Of a stretch of 64,000 nt of DNA, positions 51,030-59,332 are shown one piece after another; within the stretch, counting starts at the first letter, position 1, and each line of letters opens with the position of its first letter. This DNA is from Cellulosimicrobium cellulans (lineage in GTDB: Bacteria; Actinomycetota; Actinomycetes; Actinomycetales; Cellulomonadaceae). Below the pieces are notes generated by a model. The model did not search any database, was not told where the DNA came from, and saw only the letters and a program-made list of their open reading frames with translations. The stretch covers positions 186,001 to 250,000 of the forward strand of contig NZ_JAMXST010000003.1 of NCBI RefSeq assembly GCF_024124905.1. Direction: 5' to 3'. A program made the translations under genes and the position numbers.

Positions 51030-51458
51030 ATGACTCTGCGCAGACTGGTGGTGGCCGCGGCGATCGTCGACGATCTCGTCGCTCCGCGGCTCCTGCTCAG
51101 CGCGCGCCGGTCACGGCCGTCGCACCTCGCAGGTCGCTGGGAGTTCCCCGGGGGCAAGGTCGACCCCGGTGAGACCCCGACGCAGGCGCTGCACCGCGAG
51201 CTGCGCGAGGAGCTGGGCGTCGCCGTCGAGCTCGGTGACGAGCTCGTGGGGCCCGACCACGGGACGTGGATCATCACGGACCGGCACGTCATGCGCCTGT
51301 GGTTCGCCCGGATCACCGCCGGGGAGCCCCAGCCGCTCGTGGAGCACGACGCGCTGACCTGGCTCGACGCCGGGTCCTGGCTGACCGTCCCGTGGCTCGA
51401 CGCCGACGTCCGGATCGTCGAGGCGCTCGCACGCCAGGTGGCGGCCGAGGCGGTCTGA
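51030..51458 (+). CDS. NUDIX hydrolase (MutT-like)
   Basis: The 142-residue enzyme has a complete Nudix box, [24 protein letters not shown], seen here as GGKVDPGE then RELREELG. Flanking strands ([34 protein letters not shown]) match MutT-type 8-oxo-dGTP or (deoxy)nucleoside-triphosphate pyrophosphatases. GACACT lies 6 nt before ATG 51030, the leaderless spacing. It is convergent with the beta-helix glycosidase gene across a long hairpin. Confidence 0.9.
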   Translation: MTLRRLVVAAAIVDDLVAPRLLLSARRSRPSHLAGRWEFPGGKVDPGETPTQALHRELREELGVAVELGDELVGPDHGTWIITDRHVMRLWFARITAGEPQPLVEHDALTWLDAGSWLTVPWLDADVRIVEALARQVAAEAV

Positions 51459-51522
51459 GCCGTCTGACGCGGCACCCCGTGCCCGAGAGGAACCCGCGCC
51501 GACCCTACCGGCCCGCCCGCCG

Positions 51523-51579
51523 TGAGTGCTGGGTAGGTGTCGTCAGGAGCGCGGTGACACGACAGATACCCAGCACTCA
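51523..51579. terminator. Inverted repeat between NUDIX and glycosidase genes
   Basis: Arms of 21 nt (51523-51543 and 51559-51579), beginning TGAGTGCTGGGTA and its complement, pair with two mismatches around a 15-nt loop. It lies 13 bp before the stop of the minus-strand gene and 65 bp after the plus-strand stop; a probable bidirectional terminator. Confidence 0.7.
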
Positions 51580-51591
51580 GCGGGGGTGGGG

Positions 51592-53682
51592 TCAGCCGAC
51601 CGGCTGGACCCAGGGGGACGGCGCCGGGGGAGCGACGACCGGCGGGCGGTCGTTGCAGCTCGGCGCGTTGGGCACGAACCGGCCGAGCCAGTTCACGGTG
51701 CCCGGCTCCCACGGGCTGAGCGACGTGCCGTCGTTGCCGCCGAGGTCCGTGAGCGTGAACTCGGTGCCGCCGTCGGGGAAGGTGAACGCCCCGCAGTTGT
51801 TGACGCCTGCCCAGCCGACGTTGCGCGCGTCGACGTTCTCGAACGTCGCTCCGCCGCGCACGCGCGCGCTCACGACGGACGTCCCGGTGCCGTCGACCCG
51901 CACGTCCTTGAAGGCGACGCCCTCGATCGCGACCTGGTCCTTCACGCCCCAGTCGGAGACGAGCATGATCGCGTTGTACGTGCTGTCGAGGTAGTGGTCG
52001 CCGGTGACGCGGACGTCGGCGTCGATGTCGCGGTCGAGCGCGTAGAACCAGATCGCGCCGAGCCCGATGTTCCAGTTGAGCTCGAGCGTGCCCGCCCGAA
52101 CGGCGGTGTTGTCGGTGAGGTCGAGGCGCCCCGCGAACGGCTCGGCGCCGAACCGCGACCCGACGTGCAGCCCGCTGCCCTCGCGCACCGGATCGGCGAC
52201 GAGGTTCGCGCGGACCGTGTTGTCCGTGCCGCCGTAGACCGCGATGCCGTTGGCCAGGGTGTTGGACTGGATCGTGTTGTTCTCGAACACGTTGCCCGCG
52301 TTCGCCAGCTTCTCCGACCACATCGCGAGGCCGTCGTCGCCGGAGTTCCGGACGAAGACGTTCCGCACGACCGAGTTCGTCACGCCCCCGTGGAAGTTCA
52401 GCGCGTCGGCGATCTGGTCCACGACGACGGTGTTCTCCACGCGCAGGTCGTCCATCGGGCCGTCGAACCACAGCCCCACCTTGGTGTGCTGGATGTACAG
52501 GCCGGAGATTGACGAGCTGCTCAGCGCGCCGCCGACGCCGTTGACCTGGTCGGTGTCGACGCGCTCGCGCACGTCCCCGACGATCGCGAAGTCGCGCAGG
52601 TGCACGTTCGTGCTGCCGCCCTCGTCGGCGTACCTCCCGTAGAACCCGACGCCGGTGTGCACGGACCCGTCGGGTGCGGGCGTGTCGAGCGCGACCTCCT
52701 TGCCCCGGAACACGGTGTACCAGCTCCCCGCGCCCTGGATGGTCACGTCGTCGACGAGCACGTGCCGGTTCACCTGGTAGACGCCCGGCGGCACGTACAC
52801 CTCGAGCCGGTGCTTCCTGGCGAACGCGATCGCCTTGTCGAGCGCGTCGGCGGAGTCGCGGCGGCCCGTGGGGTCGGCGCCGAAGAGCAGCACGTTCGCC
52901 GCGAGCAGGCGCACCTTCGGGGGAGCGACCTTCTCGGAGTCCAGCAGGTCGATCACGGTCCACTCCGCGGCTCCGCTCGCGGGCACCGTGAGTCGGACGA
53001 CGTCGCCCTTCTTGTAGGTCTGGCCGAGCAGGAGGCGCTGCTCGTCGTAGAACTTCATGGGCCGGAACGGCTTCTCGAACGTCGGCGACGGCGACGTCTG
53101 GGCGGGGACGCACGCGCACTCGGTGACCCACCAGCCGGGCTGGAGGAGGTCCGCCGTGGGGTCGTTGGTGAACGGGTACTGGTTGTACTGGTAGGAGTAC
53201 GCCGAGGTGAGCGTCATGCGCCGGTCGAGCCCGACCTTCTTGCCCTGGCGCAGGACCGACACGTCGAGCGGCGACGTGATCCCCCCGCCCGTGGGGGAGT
53301 CGGGGATCGAGTACCGGACCGTGATCGCGTTCGCGTCCGCGGGGAGCGTGAACTCCACGTTCTGCCCCGCCGTGAGCCGGACGGCCGAGCGACCCGACGC
53401 CTCGGCCTCGATCGTGTACGCGTCGCGTCCCGGGCCGATGACCGTCCCGGTCGTCACGGCGTTCTCCGCCTCCTGCTCGAGGAACGGGACGGCCGCGCCG
53501 CGTCCCTCGACGAGCGCCGGGTCGACAGCGGCCCGGGTCACCACGGCGGGCGCCGGCGGGCGGGGCTTGCCGTGGGCGAGGGCCGACGACGCGGTGCCCG
53601 CCACGAGCGTGAGGGCGACGGCCGTGGCGGCTGCGACCCGGGCGCGTCGCCGCGCCACGGGGTGATATGTGCTGCGAATCAT
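51592..53682 (-). CDS. Secreted beta-helix glycoside hydrolase, probably GH87 alpha-1,3-glucanase (mycodextranase)
   Basis: The 696-residue protein has a Sec/Tat-type signal (RRRARVAAATAVALTLVAG...ALAHG, ~1-37), a CBM6/35-like N-terminal module (EQEAENAVTTG, TIEAEASGRSAVRLTAGQNV) and a right-handed beta-helix: ADALDKAIAFARKHRLEVYV, VPPGVYQVNRHVLVDDVTIQG, HTKVGLWFDGPMDDLRVENT, VVVDQIADALNFHGGVTNS and NSGDDGLAMWS. The last three segments resemble GH87 enzymes, in which paired Asp residues are catalytic. It should cleave fungal alpha-1,3-glucan; pectate-lyase-like GH28 or GH55 is the alternative. ATG 53682 gives the signal peptide. Confidence 0.72.
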   Translation of the reverse strand: MIRSTYHPVARRRARVAAATAVALTLVAGTASSALAHGKPRPPAPAVVTRAAVDPALVEGRGAAVPFLEQEAENAVTTGTVIGPGRDAYTIEAEASGRSAVRLTAGQNVEFTLPADANAITVRYSIPDSPTGGGITSPLDVSVLRQGKKVGLDRRMTLTSAYSYQYNQYPFTNDPTADLLQPGWWVTECACVPAQTSPSPTFEKPFRPMKFYDEQRLLLGQTYKKGDVVRLTVPASGAAEWTVIDLLDSEKVAPPKVRLLAANVLLFGADPTGRRDSADALDKAIAFARKHRLEVYVPPGVYQVNRHVLVDDVTIQGAGSWYTVFRGKEVALDTPAPDGSVHTGVGFYGRYADEGGSTNVHLRDFAIVGDVRERVDTDQVNGVGGALSSSSISGLYIQHTKVGLWFDGPMDDLRVENTVVVDQIADALNFHGGVTNSVVRNVFVRNSGDDGLAMWSEKLANAGNVFENNTIQSNTLANGIAVYGGTDNTVRANLVADPVREGSGLHVGSRFGAEPFAGRLDLTDNTAVRAGTLELNWNIGLGAIWFYALDRDIDADVRVTGDHYLDSTYNAIMLVSDWGVKDQVAIEGVAFKDVRVDGTGTSVVSARVRGGATFENVDARNVGWAGVNNCGAFTFPDGGTEFTLTDLGGNDGTSLSPWEPGTVNWLGRFVPNAPSCNDRPPVVAPPAPSPWVQPVG

Positions 53683-53919
53683 CGTTGACCCGTCTTCTCT
53701 CGGGAGGCGGTCGGCCTCCGTGCTCACCGGAGGGTGTGCTGACCTCCGGGCCGCTGCGCAGCCGCACCTCCGCGCAGGGTCGTTCGTGCCGAACACTAGA
53801 GCGACGTCGATGCGAGCACAAGACTATGTAGCGATATTGCGGTCATTCGTCTACTTCTTGCGTCGGAGTCCTGCCCGTCGGTCGGCGGAGCGCGAGCCGT
53901 GGACATCGGCGGGCCACGT

Positions 53920-53936
53920 GTCTACCCTGGGTAGAC
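53920..53936. promoter_or_regulatory. Palindromic operator of the VapBC module
   Basis: GTCTACC-CTG-GGTAGAC is a perfect palindrome 31 bp before the antitoxin start, with a further half-site GGTAGA at 53952-53957. Placement and symmetry fit autorepression by the VapBC complex. The preceding 53683-53919 holds the glycosidase promoter and nothing else clear. Confidence 0.65.
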
Positions 53937-53966
53937 GAGCGGTTCTGCCACGGTAGAAAGGTGCCC

Positions 53967-54236
53967 ATGAGCCTCAACATCAAGAACGAGCGCACGCACG
54001 CGCTGGTGCGCCGGCTCGCGGAGACCACGGGCCAGTCGCAGACGAGCGCGATCGAGGAGGCCGTCCAGCACCGTCTCGACGAGGTGCTCGAGTCCCGGTC
54101 GAGGGGCGACGAGGCCGTCGCCGCCCGACGCGCCGAGATCGCCCGGCTTCTCGACGAGATCCGCGTCGACCTCGACGTCGATGACGTGCGCGCAGCCGAG
54201 GCGACGCTCTACGACGAGAGCGGTCTCCCTCGGTGA
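53967..54236 (+). CDS. vapB: VapB-type antitoxin
   Basis: The 89-residue protein starts MSLNIKNERTHALVRRLAET and continues GQSQTSAIEEAVQHRLDEVL, the ribbon-helix-helix/VapB-type (Rv0623-like) DNA-binding pattern, with a helical C-terminus (RRAEIARLLDEIRVDL) that should block the toxin. ATG 53967 follows AAAGG; GTG 53961 is in frame but has worse spacing. Its stop overlaps the toxin start (GTGA). Confidence 0.88.
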   Translation: MSLNIKNERTHALVRRLAETTGQSQTSAIEEAVQHRLDEVLESRSRGDEAVAARRAEIARLLDEIRVDLDVDDVRAAEATLYDESGLPR

Positions 54237-54643
54237 TCGTCGACACGTCCGCGCTCGTCGCCATCGTCCTGGACGAGCCGGGCGCCGACACGCTCTCCGA
54301 GATCCTGCTCGCGGCCAGCCGTCCGCGCATGGCCGCCCCGACCCTCGTCGAGCTCTACGCCGTCCTGGACAGCCGATCGTCCCCGGCGCAGCGCCGCCGG
54401 CTCGACGCCCTCCTCGAGCTGTACGGGATCGAGGTCGAGCCCTTCACGGCCGAGCACGCCGAGATCGCCCGCGAGGCGTACCGCGAGTTCGGCCGGGGCA
54501 GCGGCCATCCGGCGCGCCTGAACCTCGGCGACTGCTTCGCGTACGCGCTGGCCGCGGCGACGCGCGACCGGCTCCTCTTCGTCGGCGACGGTTTCTCGCG
54601 CACCGACCTGCGCCCCGCGCACGAGGCCGCACCGCCGGCCTGA
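54233..54643 (+). CDS. vapC: VapC-type PIN-domain toxin
   Basis: The 136-residue RNase has the PIN acidic set: MIVDTSALVAI (D4), PTLVELYAVL (Glu) and LNLGDCFAYALA (Asp), followed by LLFVGDGFSRTDL. It would cleave RNA, often tRNA, when not bound by VapB. GTG 54233 overlaps the antitoxin stop, so translation is coupled and the antitoxin comes first. No mobile element is beside the module. Confidence 0.92.
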   Translation: MIVDTSALVAIVLDEPGADTLSEILLAASRPRMAAPTLVELYAVLDSRSSPAQRRRLDALLELYGIEVEPFTAEHAEIAREAYREFGRGSGHPARLNLGDCFAYALAAATRDRLLFVGDGFSRTDLRPAHEAAPPA

Positions 54644-54713
54644 GCCGGGTCCGCGCGCCGCGCTCGACCCCGGACGACGCGCGGACCTGCACCGCGCCCG
54701 GTACGGTCGCCGC

Positions 54714-56582
54714 GTGAGCCGCCTCGGAGCCAGGACGCGTGCCTCCGCCGCCGCCGCGGGGGAGAGGGTCCCGCCGTGGGTCTCCGTCACGCTCGGCGTC
54801 GTGTGCGCGGTCGTCGGCGCGGTCCTCGTCCTGCGGCCGTTCGCGTCGCTCGCGTTGCTGGTGGTCGCGGTCGTCGTCGGAGCCGTCGTCCTCGGCGTCA
54901 CGGAGCTCGTCGGGGGCCGGTCACCCGAGCGGCCCGACGACCCCGGTGCGCCGCAGTCTCCGCGGTGGCCGCACGTCGCGCGCGGCCTGCTGTTCCTCGC
55001 GCTCGCGGTGGCGGTCGTCGTGTGGCCGGCGCCGTCGATCGTCGTCGTGGCGGTCCTCGTCGGCGTCGGGCTCGTCGTCGCGGGCGTCCTGGACGGGTTC
55101 GAGGGGGCCCGGTCGGCCGGCGTCGACCGCTGGACGCGCGTCGCGCTCGGCATGGCCTCGGTGGTGCTGGGCGTCCTGGCCCTCGCGTGGCCGGACGTCA
55201 CGGTGCTCGTCGTCGCGGTGGTCTTCGGCGCGCGCGTCGTGGTCCTCGGCGTCCGCCTCGTCGTCGCCGGGGTCCGCCGCGCTCGCGGGCCGGCGGGACC
55301 GTCCGGCGCCACCGACGGTGCCGTGCCCGGCGGCGGGGGAGGCGCGCCCGCGGCGCCCGGCACGTCCGAGCCTCGCCGCCACGGCCGGGTGGCGCTCGTC
55401 GGCGCGGTCCTCGCGGTGGTCGCGGCCGGCGCGCTCGCGGCCGTCAGCGTCGGGCTGCACCGTGCGGCGCCGCAGGTCGACGCGTTCTACGACCCGCCCG
55501 CGTCCGTCCCGGGCGAGCCCGGTCGGCTCCTGCGCGCGGAGCCGTTCACGCGCGAGATCCCCGACGGTGCGACGGCGTGGCGCATCCTCTACACGACCAC
55601 CCGCGACGAGGGCGAGCCCGCGGTGGCGAGCGGGATCGTCGTCGTGCCGGACGCCCTCCGGGACGACGCCGCGCCGCCCGTGATCGCGTGGGCCCACGGC
55701 ACGACGGGCTTCGCCCGCGGCTGTGCGCCGTCGGTCCTCGCCGAGCCGTTCGAGTCCGGCGCGTTCTTCCTGCTCGACGACGTCCTCGCGCACGGCTGGG
55801 CGCTCGTCGCCACGGACTACGTGGGCCTGGGTACCGACGGCCCGCACCCGTACCTCGTCGGGCAGGGCGAGGCGCGGTCCGTGCTCGACGCCGTCCGCGC
55901 CGCGCGGGAGCTGGACGGCGCGACGCTCGGCGAGCAGACCGTCGTCTGGGGACACTCGCAGGGCGGCCACGCCGCGCTGTGGACCGGGGCCGTCGCCCCG
56001 GAGTACGCGCCCGACGTCCCCCTCGCGGGCGTCGCCGCGCTCGCGCCCGCGAGCGACCTCACCGGCCTCGTGCCCCACCTGGAGAACGTCGCGGGCGGCA
56101 GCGTCTTCGCGTCGTTCGTCGTGGAGGCGTACGACGCGATCTACCCGGACAGCGACGCGGCGGGGTACGTCCGGCCCGGTGCGCGGTTCGTCGTGCGGGA
56201 GATGGCGTCGCGCTGCCTGTCGGAGCCGAGCGCGCTCGTCTCGGTCGCGGAGGCCCTGTCGATGGACCAGCCGCTGTGGACGACCGACCCGACGACCGGC
56301 CCGCTCGGCGAGCGCCTGGCCGAGAACGTGCCGACGGGTCCGGTCGCCGCGCCGCTGCTCGTCGCCCAGGGGGCTTCCGACACGCTGATCCTCCCGACGG
56401 CGCAGGAGGCGTACGTCGGCGCGCGGTGCGCGGCCGGGCAGCCGGTCGACTACCGCACCTACCAGGGCCGGGACCACGTCGGGCTCGTGCAGGCGGACTC
56501 GCCCGCGGCGACGGACCTCGTGCGGTGGACCGAGGCGCGGCTCGCGGGCGAGCCGCCGACCCCGACGTGCGCCGCCGGGTGA
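54714..56582 (+). CDS. HdeD-like membrane domain fused to a lipase-family domain
   Basis: The 622-residue protein starts with about six membrane segments in two groups of HdeD/DUF308 type (PWVSVTLGVVCAVVGAVLVL, RGLLFLALAVAVVVWPAPSI, VALGMASVVLGVLALAWPDV; ~20-185). A Gly/Pro linker and one more membrane segment (~225-248) lead to an outside alpha/beta-hydrolase domain with IAWAHGTTGFARGCAPS, the nucleophile elbow VWGHSQGGHAALWTG, the Asp in GASDTLILP and a His in GRDHVGLVQ, as in secretory lipases (LIP family). GTG 54714 lies 6 nt after TACGGT, a leaderless start. The cell-surface anchoring of a lipase by HdeD domains is unusual. Confidence 0.8.
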   Translation: MSRLGARTRASAAAAGERVPPWVSVTLGVVCAVVGAVLVLRPFASLALLVVAVVVGAVVLGVTELVGGRSPERPDDPGAPQSPRWPHVARGLLFLALAVAVVVWPAPSIVVVAVLVGVGLVVAGVLDGFEGARSAGVDRWTRVALGMASVVLGVLALAWPDVTVLVVAVVFGARVVVLGVRLVVAGVRRARGPAGPSGATDGAVPGGGGGAPAAPGTSEPRRHGRVALVGAVLAVVAAGALAAVSVGLHRAAPQVDAFYDPPASVPGEPGRLLRAEPFTREIPDGATAWRILYTTTRDEGEPAVASGIVVVPDALRDDAAPPVIAWAHGTTGFARGCAPSVLAEPFESGAFFLLDDVLAHGWALVATDYVGLGTDGPHPYLVGQGEARSVLDAVRAARELDGATLGEQTVVWGHSQGGHAALWTGAVAPEYAPDVPLAGVAALAPASDLTGLVPHLENVAGGSVFASFVVEAYDAIYPDSDAAGYVRPGARFVVREMASRCLSEPSALVSVAEALSMDQPLWTTDPTTGPLGERLAENVPTGPVAAPLLVAQGASDTLILPTAQEAYVGARCAAGQPVDYRTYQGRDHVGLVQADSPAATDLVRWTEARLAGEPPTPTCAAG

Positions 56583-56589
56583 CCGGTCC

Positions 56590-57879
56590 TCAGGGAGCGA
56601 CCAGACCGCCGTCGGGCGCGCGTACGCCCGCGGCCCACGCGTCGTGGCCCGCGAGGTCCGCGGGGTAGCGGGCCGCGGCGCGCTCGTCGAGGTCGACGCC
56701 GAACCCGGGCGCGTCGTGCGGGCGCAGCCAGCCGTCCACGATCCGCAGCGTGCCGGGGAAGACCTCGTGCACGGCGTCGGAGTACACGTGGCCCTCCTGG
56801 ATGCCGAACGCGGTCGACGTGACGTCGAGCGCGACGTTCGCCGCCGCGCCCACCGGGGAGGTGTCGCCCGGCGCGTGCCAGGCCGTGCGCACCCCGACCA
56901 GCTCGGCGGCGGTCGCGAGCGCCCGGCCCGCGCTGAGCCCCCCGATCGCGCTGATGTGGCACCGGATCAGGTCGACGCCGCCACCGAGGACGAGCCGGGC
57001 GGCGTCGGGGAACGACGTCGCGAGCTCGCCGACCGCGATCGGCACCGGTGACGCCGCGCGCACCTCGGGCAGGCGGTCCCAGTGCTCCGGCGCGAGGACG
57101 TCCTCGAGGAAGAACGGGCGGTACGGCTCGAGGGCTCGCGCGAGCATCACGGCCTGCTTGGGGGTGAGGCGCGAGTGGACGTCGTGCAGCAGCTCGACCT
57201 GCTCGCCGAGCGCCTCGCGGGCGGCGGCGAAGAGCCGGGGCGTGCGGCGCAGGTACTCCTCGACGCTCCACCCGCGCGGGTTGGGCGCGGCGGGGTAGCC
57301 CGGCTCGGGGTCGGCGGCCGTGCCGTAGTGGCCGATGCCCGGCTGGCCGGTCTGGATGCGCACGTGCCGCCACCCGGCGTCGACGATCCGGTGCGCGTCG
57401 TCGATCGTCTCCTCGACGGTGCGCCCGCTCGCGTGGAGGTACGTGTCGGCGGCGTCGCGCACCTTGCCGCCCAGCAGCTCGTGCACCGGCATGCCCGCGC
57501 GCTTGCCGGCGATGTCCCACAGCGCCATGTCGAGCCCGCTGATCGCGTTGTTCCCCACTGGCCCCTCGCGCCAGTACGGCGCGAGGCGCACGAGGCGCAC
57601 CAGGTCGCCGACGTCGCCGGGGTAGCGACCGACGACGATCCGCTCGAGGTGCTGCTCCACGTACGCGGCCACCGCGTGCCAGCGCTGCGTGTACGTCGCG
57701 CACCCGAGCCCGTAGAGGCCGGGCACGTTCGTGTCGACGCGCACCACGACGAGCGGGATGCCGTCCGGCGCCGTGACGATCGCGCGCACGCCCGTGATGC
57801 GCGTGCCGTCGCGCGCGGGCCACGGGTTCGCGAACGCCGGGTCGACGGGGTGGACGGTGCTGAGCGGGGCGTCGGTCAC
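56590..57879 (-). CDS. Enolase-superfamily sugar-acid dehydratase (ManD/RspA-like)
   Basis: The 429-residue enzyme has the mandelate-racemase-like layout: GCATYTQRWHAVAAYVEQHL, NNAISGLDMALWDIAGKRAG, LLHDVHSRLTPKQA (metal Asp and catalytic His), PFFLEDVLAPEH (metal Glu), VPIAVGELATSFPD (metal Glu) and TAWHAPGDTSPVG. These are the ManD subgroup features, which dehydrate D-mannonate or D-gluconate. GTG 57879 overlaps the stop of the upstream epimerase-type gene (GTGA), so both act in one sugar-acid pathway. Confidence 0.87.
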   Translation of the reverse strand: MTDAPLSTVHPVDPAFANPWPARDGTRITGVRAIVTAPDGIPLVVVRVDTNVPGLYGLGCATYTQRWHAVAAYVEQHLERIVVGRYPGDVGDLVRLVRLAPYWREGPVGNNAISGLDMALWDIAGKRAGMPVHELLGGKVRDAADTYLHASGRTVEETIDDAHRIVDAGWRHVRIQTGQPGIGHYGTAADPEPGYPAAPNPRGWSVEEYLRRTPRLFAAAREALGEQVELLHDVHSRLTPKQAVMLARALEPYRPFFLEDVLAPEHWDRLPEVRAASPVPIAVGELATSFPDAARLVLGGGVDLIRCHISAIGGLSAGRALATAAELVGVRTAWHAPGDTSPVGAAANVALDVTSTAFGIQEGHVYSDAVHEVFPGTLRIVDGWLRPHDAPGFGVDLDERAAARYPADLAGHDAWAAGVRAPDGGLVAP

Positions 57880-58802
57880 GGGGTCTCCGGGGTGGGTCGG
57901 GCGTCGGGCTGGGTGCGGGGCCGGGCGGCAGTCCCGCCGTCGGGTGGGGCGGGCGCGTCGTCCGGGCGGTGGAGCGAGTGCCGCGGCCGGAAGCCGAGCA
58001 GCTCGCGCGCGCGGCGCGTGTCGACGAGGCCGTCGCGCGGCCCGATCGCGCGGGTGAGGGGTACCTCGGGCGCGTAGCGGGCGAGGAGCTCCGGGGTCGG
58101 GGCGTCCAGGAGCGTGTCGTCGGCGGCGAGCCCGACGACGTGCGCGCCCGTGAGGTCGGCCGTCAGCCCGGCCTCGATCGCCGCGACCGCGTCGCGCAGG
58201 TCCAGGTAGGCCCAGCCCTCGCGTGCCATGACGCGCGGGTCGCGGGCGACGGCGGCCGCGGTCTCCCGGAGCCCGGCGGCGTCGCGCACGTGCGGGAAGC
58301 GCAGCGCGACGACGTCGAGACCCCACCGGCGCCACGCGGCCCGGGCAGCAGCCTCGTCCGCCTGCTTCGAGAGCGAGTAGGCGTCGGCGACGTCGGCCGG
58401 CACGTCCTCGTCGAGCGGGTAGTAGGCGGGGTGCACGTCGTGGGGGTTCATGGGGACCCCGAACGCGTTGATGCTGCTCGCGAGCACCGCGCGCCGCACG
58501 CCCTGCTCGCCCGCGAGCGAGAGCACGGCCCAGGTCGCCGTCGTGTTGGTCGCGTACACCTCGAGCGGGGTGCCCAGGTTCGGGTGCGGGATCGCCGCGA
58601 GGTGGACGACGGCGTCCGCGCCCTCGAGCCCGCGGCCCACGTCCTCGGGGGAGCGGGCGTCGCCGACGACGAGCCGGTCGGCGGGGCAGGGGTGCTCGAA
58701 CGCGGTGGACAGGGCCGTGACGACGTACCCGCGGTCGAGGAGATGCTGCACGGTCGCGCGGCCGATACCGCCGTCGGCGCCGGTGACGAGGACGCGCGTC
58801 AT
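57876..58802 (-). CDS. NAD-dependent epimerase/dehydratase (uronate-dehydrogenase-like)
   Basis: The 308-residue extended SDR has VLVTGADGGIGRATVQHLLD (GXXGXXG), ADAVVHLAAIPHPN, RAVLASSINAFG and the catalytic YSLSK. The pattern is closest to hexuronate dehydrogenases, which make aldarolactones, and to related sugar dehydrogenases. A ~45-residue Pro/Ala-rich tail is extra. TAGGGT lies 6 nt before ATG 58802, a leaderless start. It is the first gene of the pair with the ManD-like dehydratase. Confidence 0.83.
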   Translation of the reverse strand: MTRVLVTGADGGIGRATVQHLLDRGYVVTALSTAFEHPCPADRLVVGDARSPEDVGRGLEGADAVVHLAAIPHPNLGTPLEVYATNTTATWAVLSLAGEQGVRRAVLASSINAFGVPMNPHDVHPAYYPLDEDVPADVADAYSLSKQADEAAARAAWRRWGLDVVALRFPHVRDAAGLRETAAAVARDPRVMAREGWAYLDLRDAVAAIEAGLTADLTGAHVVGLAADDTLLDAPTPELLARYAPEVPLTRAIGPRDGLVDTRRARELLGFRPRHSLHRPDDAPAPPDGGTAARPRTQPDARPTPETP

Positions 58803-58822
58803 GCCCTCACCCTACGTCCCGG

Positions 58823-59212
58823 TCAGGCCTTGTCGTCGCGTTCTTGCGGGCTGTCTGTCGTCGTCTTGCTCTCCGGGGTGGCGGCGATCGCCCGCGCGCG
58901 CAGCATGCTCGCGACGTCCGCGAGCGTGCTGCCCACCGCGCGCGGCGCGCGCTCGGGGCGGAGGTAGCGGGCGTCGTCGTCCCCGTCGTCGATGTCGCCC
59001 CGCAGCGCGTCGGCACCGGTCCAGGGCGGCGGGGCGTCGGCCGGGACGGCGGTCGCCGTCGTCGCTCCCGGCACCACGCGGCCGCCCCCGGCTCGCCACG
59101 CGAGCGTCGCGTCGACGAGGCGGCGGTACACGCCCGCGTCGAGCGGGTCGCGGAGCCACGCGTCCGCCGCCTCGGCGACGTGCCGCGCGAGCCGCGCGTC
59201 CTGCTCGGTCAT
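58823..59212 (-). CDS. Hypothetical small acidic protein
   Basis: The 129-residue protein begins MTEQDARLARHVAEAADAWL and RDPLDAGVYRRLVDATLAWR, two helices, followed by a low-complexity Asp/Pro-rich stretch and a helix ADVASMLRARAIAA. GAGGAGACC precedes ATG 59212. No family is recognised; the N-terminal helical part is reminiscent of small actinobacterial proteins of unknown function. Confidence 0.6.
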   Translation of the reverse strand: MTEQDARLARHVAEAADAWLRDPLDAGVYRRLVDATLAWRAGGGRVVPGATTATAVPADAPPPWTGADALRGDIDDGDDDARYLRPERAPRAVGSTLADVASMLRARAIAATPESKTTTDSPQERDDKA

Positions 59213-59298
59213 GCGGTCTCCTCGGGCGCTCGTTCCTGCTGCGCGCGAGCCTAGTCCCGGCCGATCGTCGCCACCGGACGACAGCCCTCCGGGAGGCG

Positions 59299-59332
59299 GG
59301 TGCACACCGAGGGTATACACCGAGTGTGCACC
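59299..59332. promoter_or_regulatory. Palindromic operator overlapping the PadR promoter
   Basis: GGTGCACAC (59299-59307) and GTGTGCACC (59324-59332) form a perfect inverted repeat whose centre of symmetry is GTATAC (59313-59318). The centre carries the -10 element TATACA and the right arm covers the proposed GTG start, so binding would block transcription of the PadR-ABC operon. Confidence 0.7.

Noticed and set aside
50993-53821. 942-codon open frame overlapping the beta-helix glycosidase
   Set aside because: Same strand, wrong frame; Arg-rich and without motifs.
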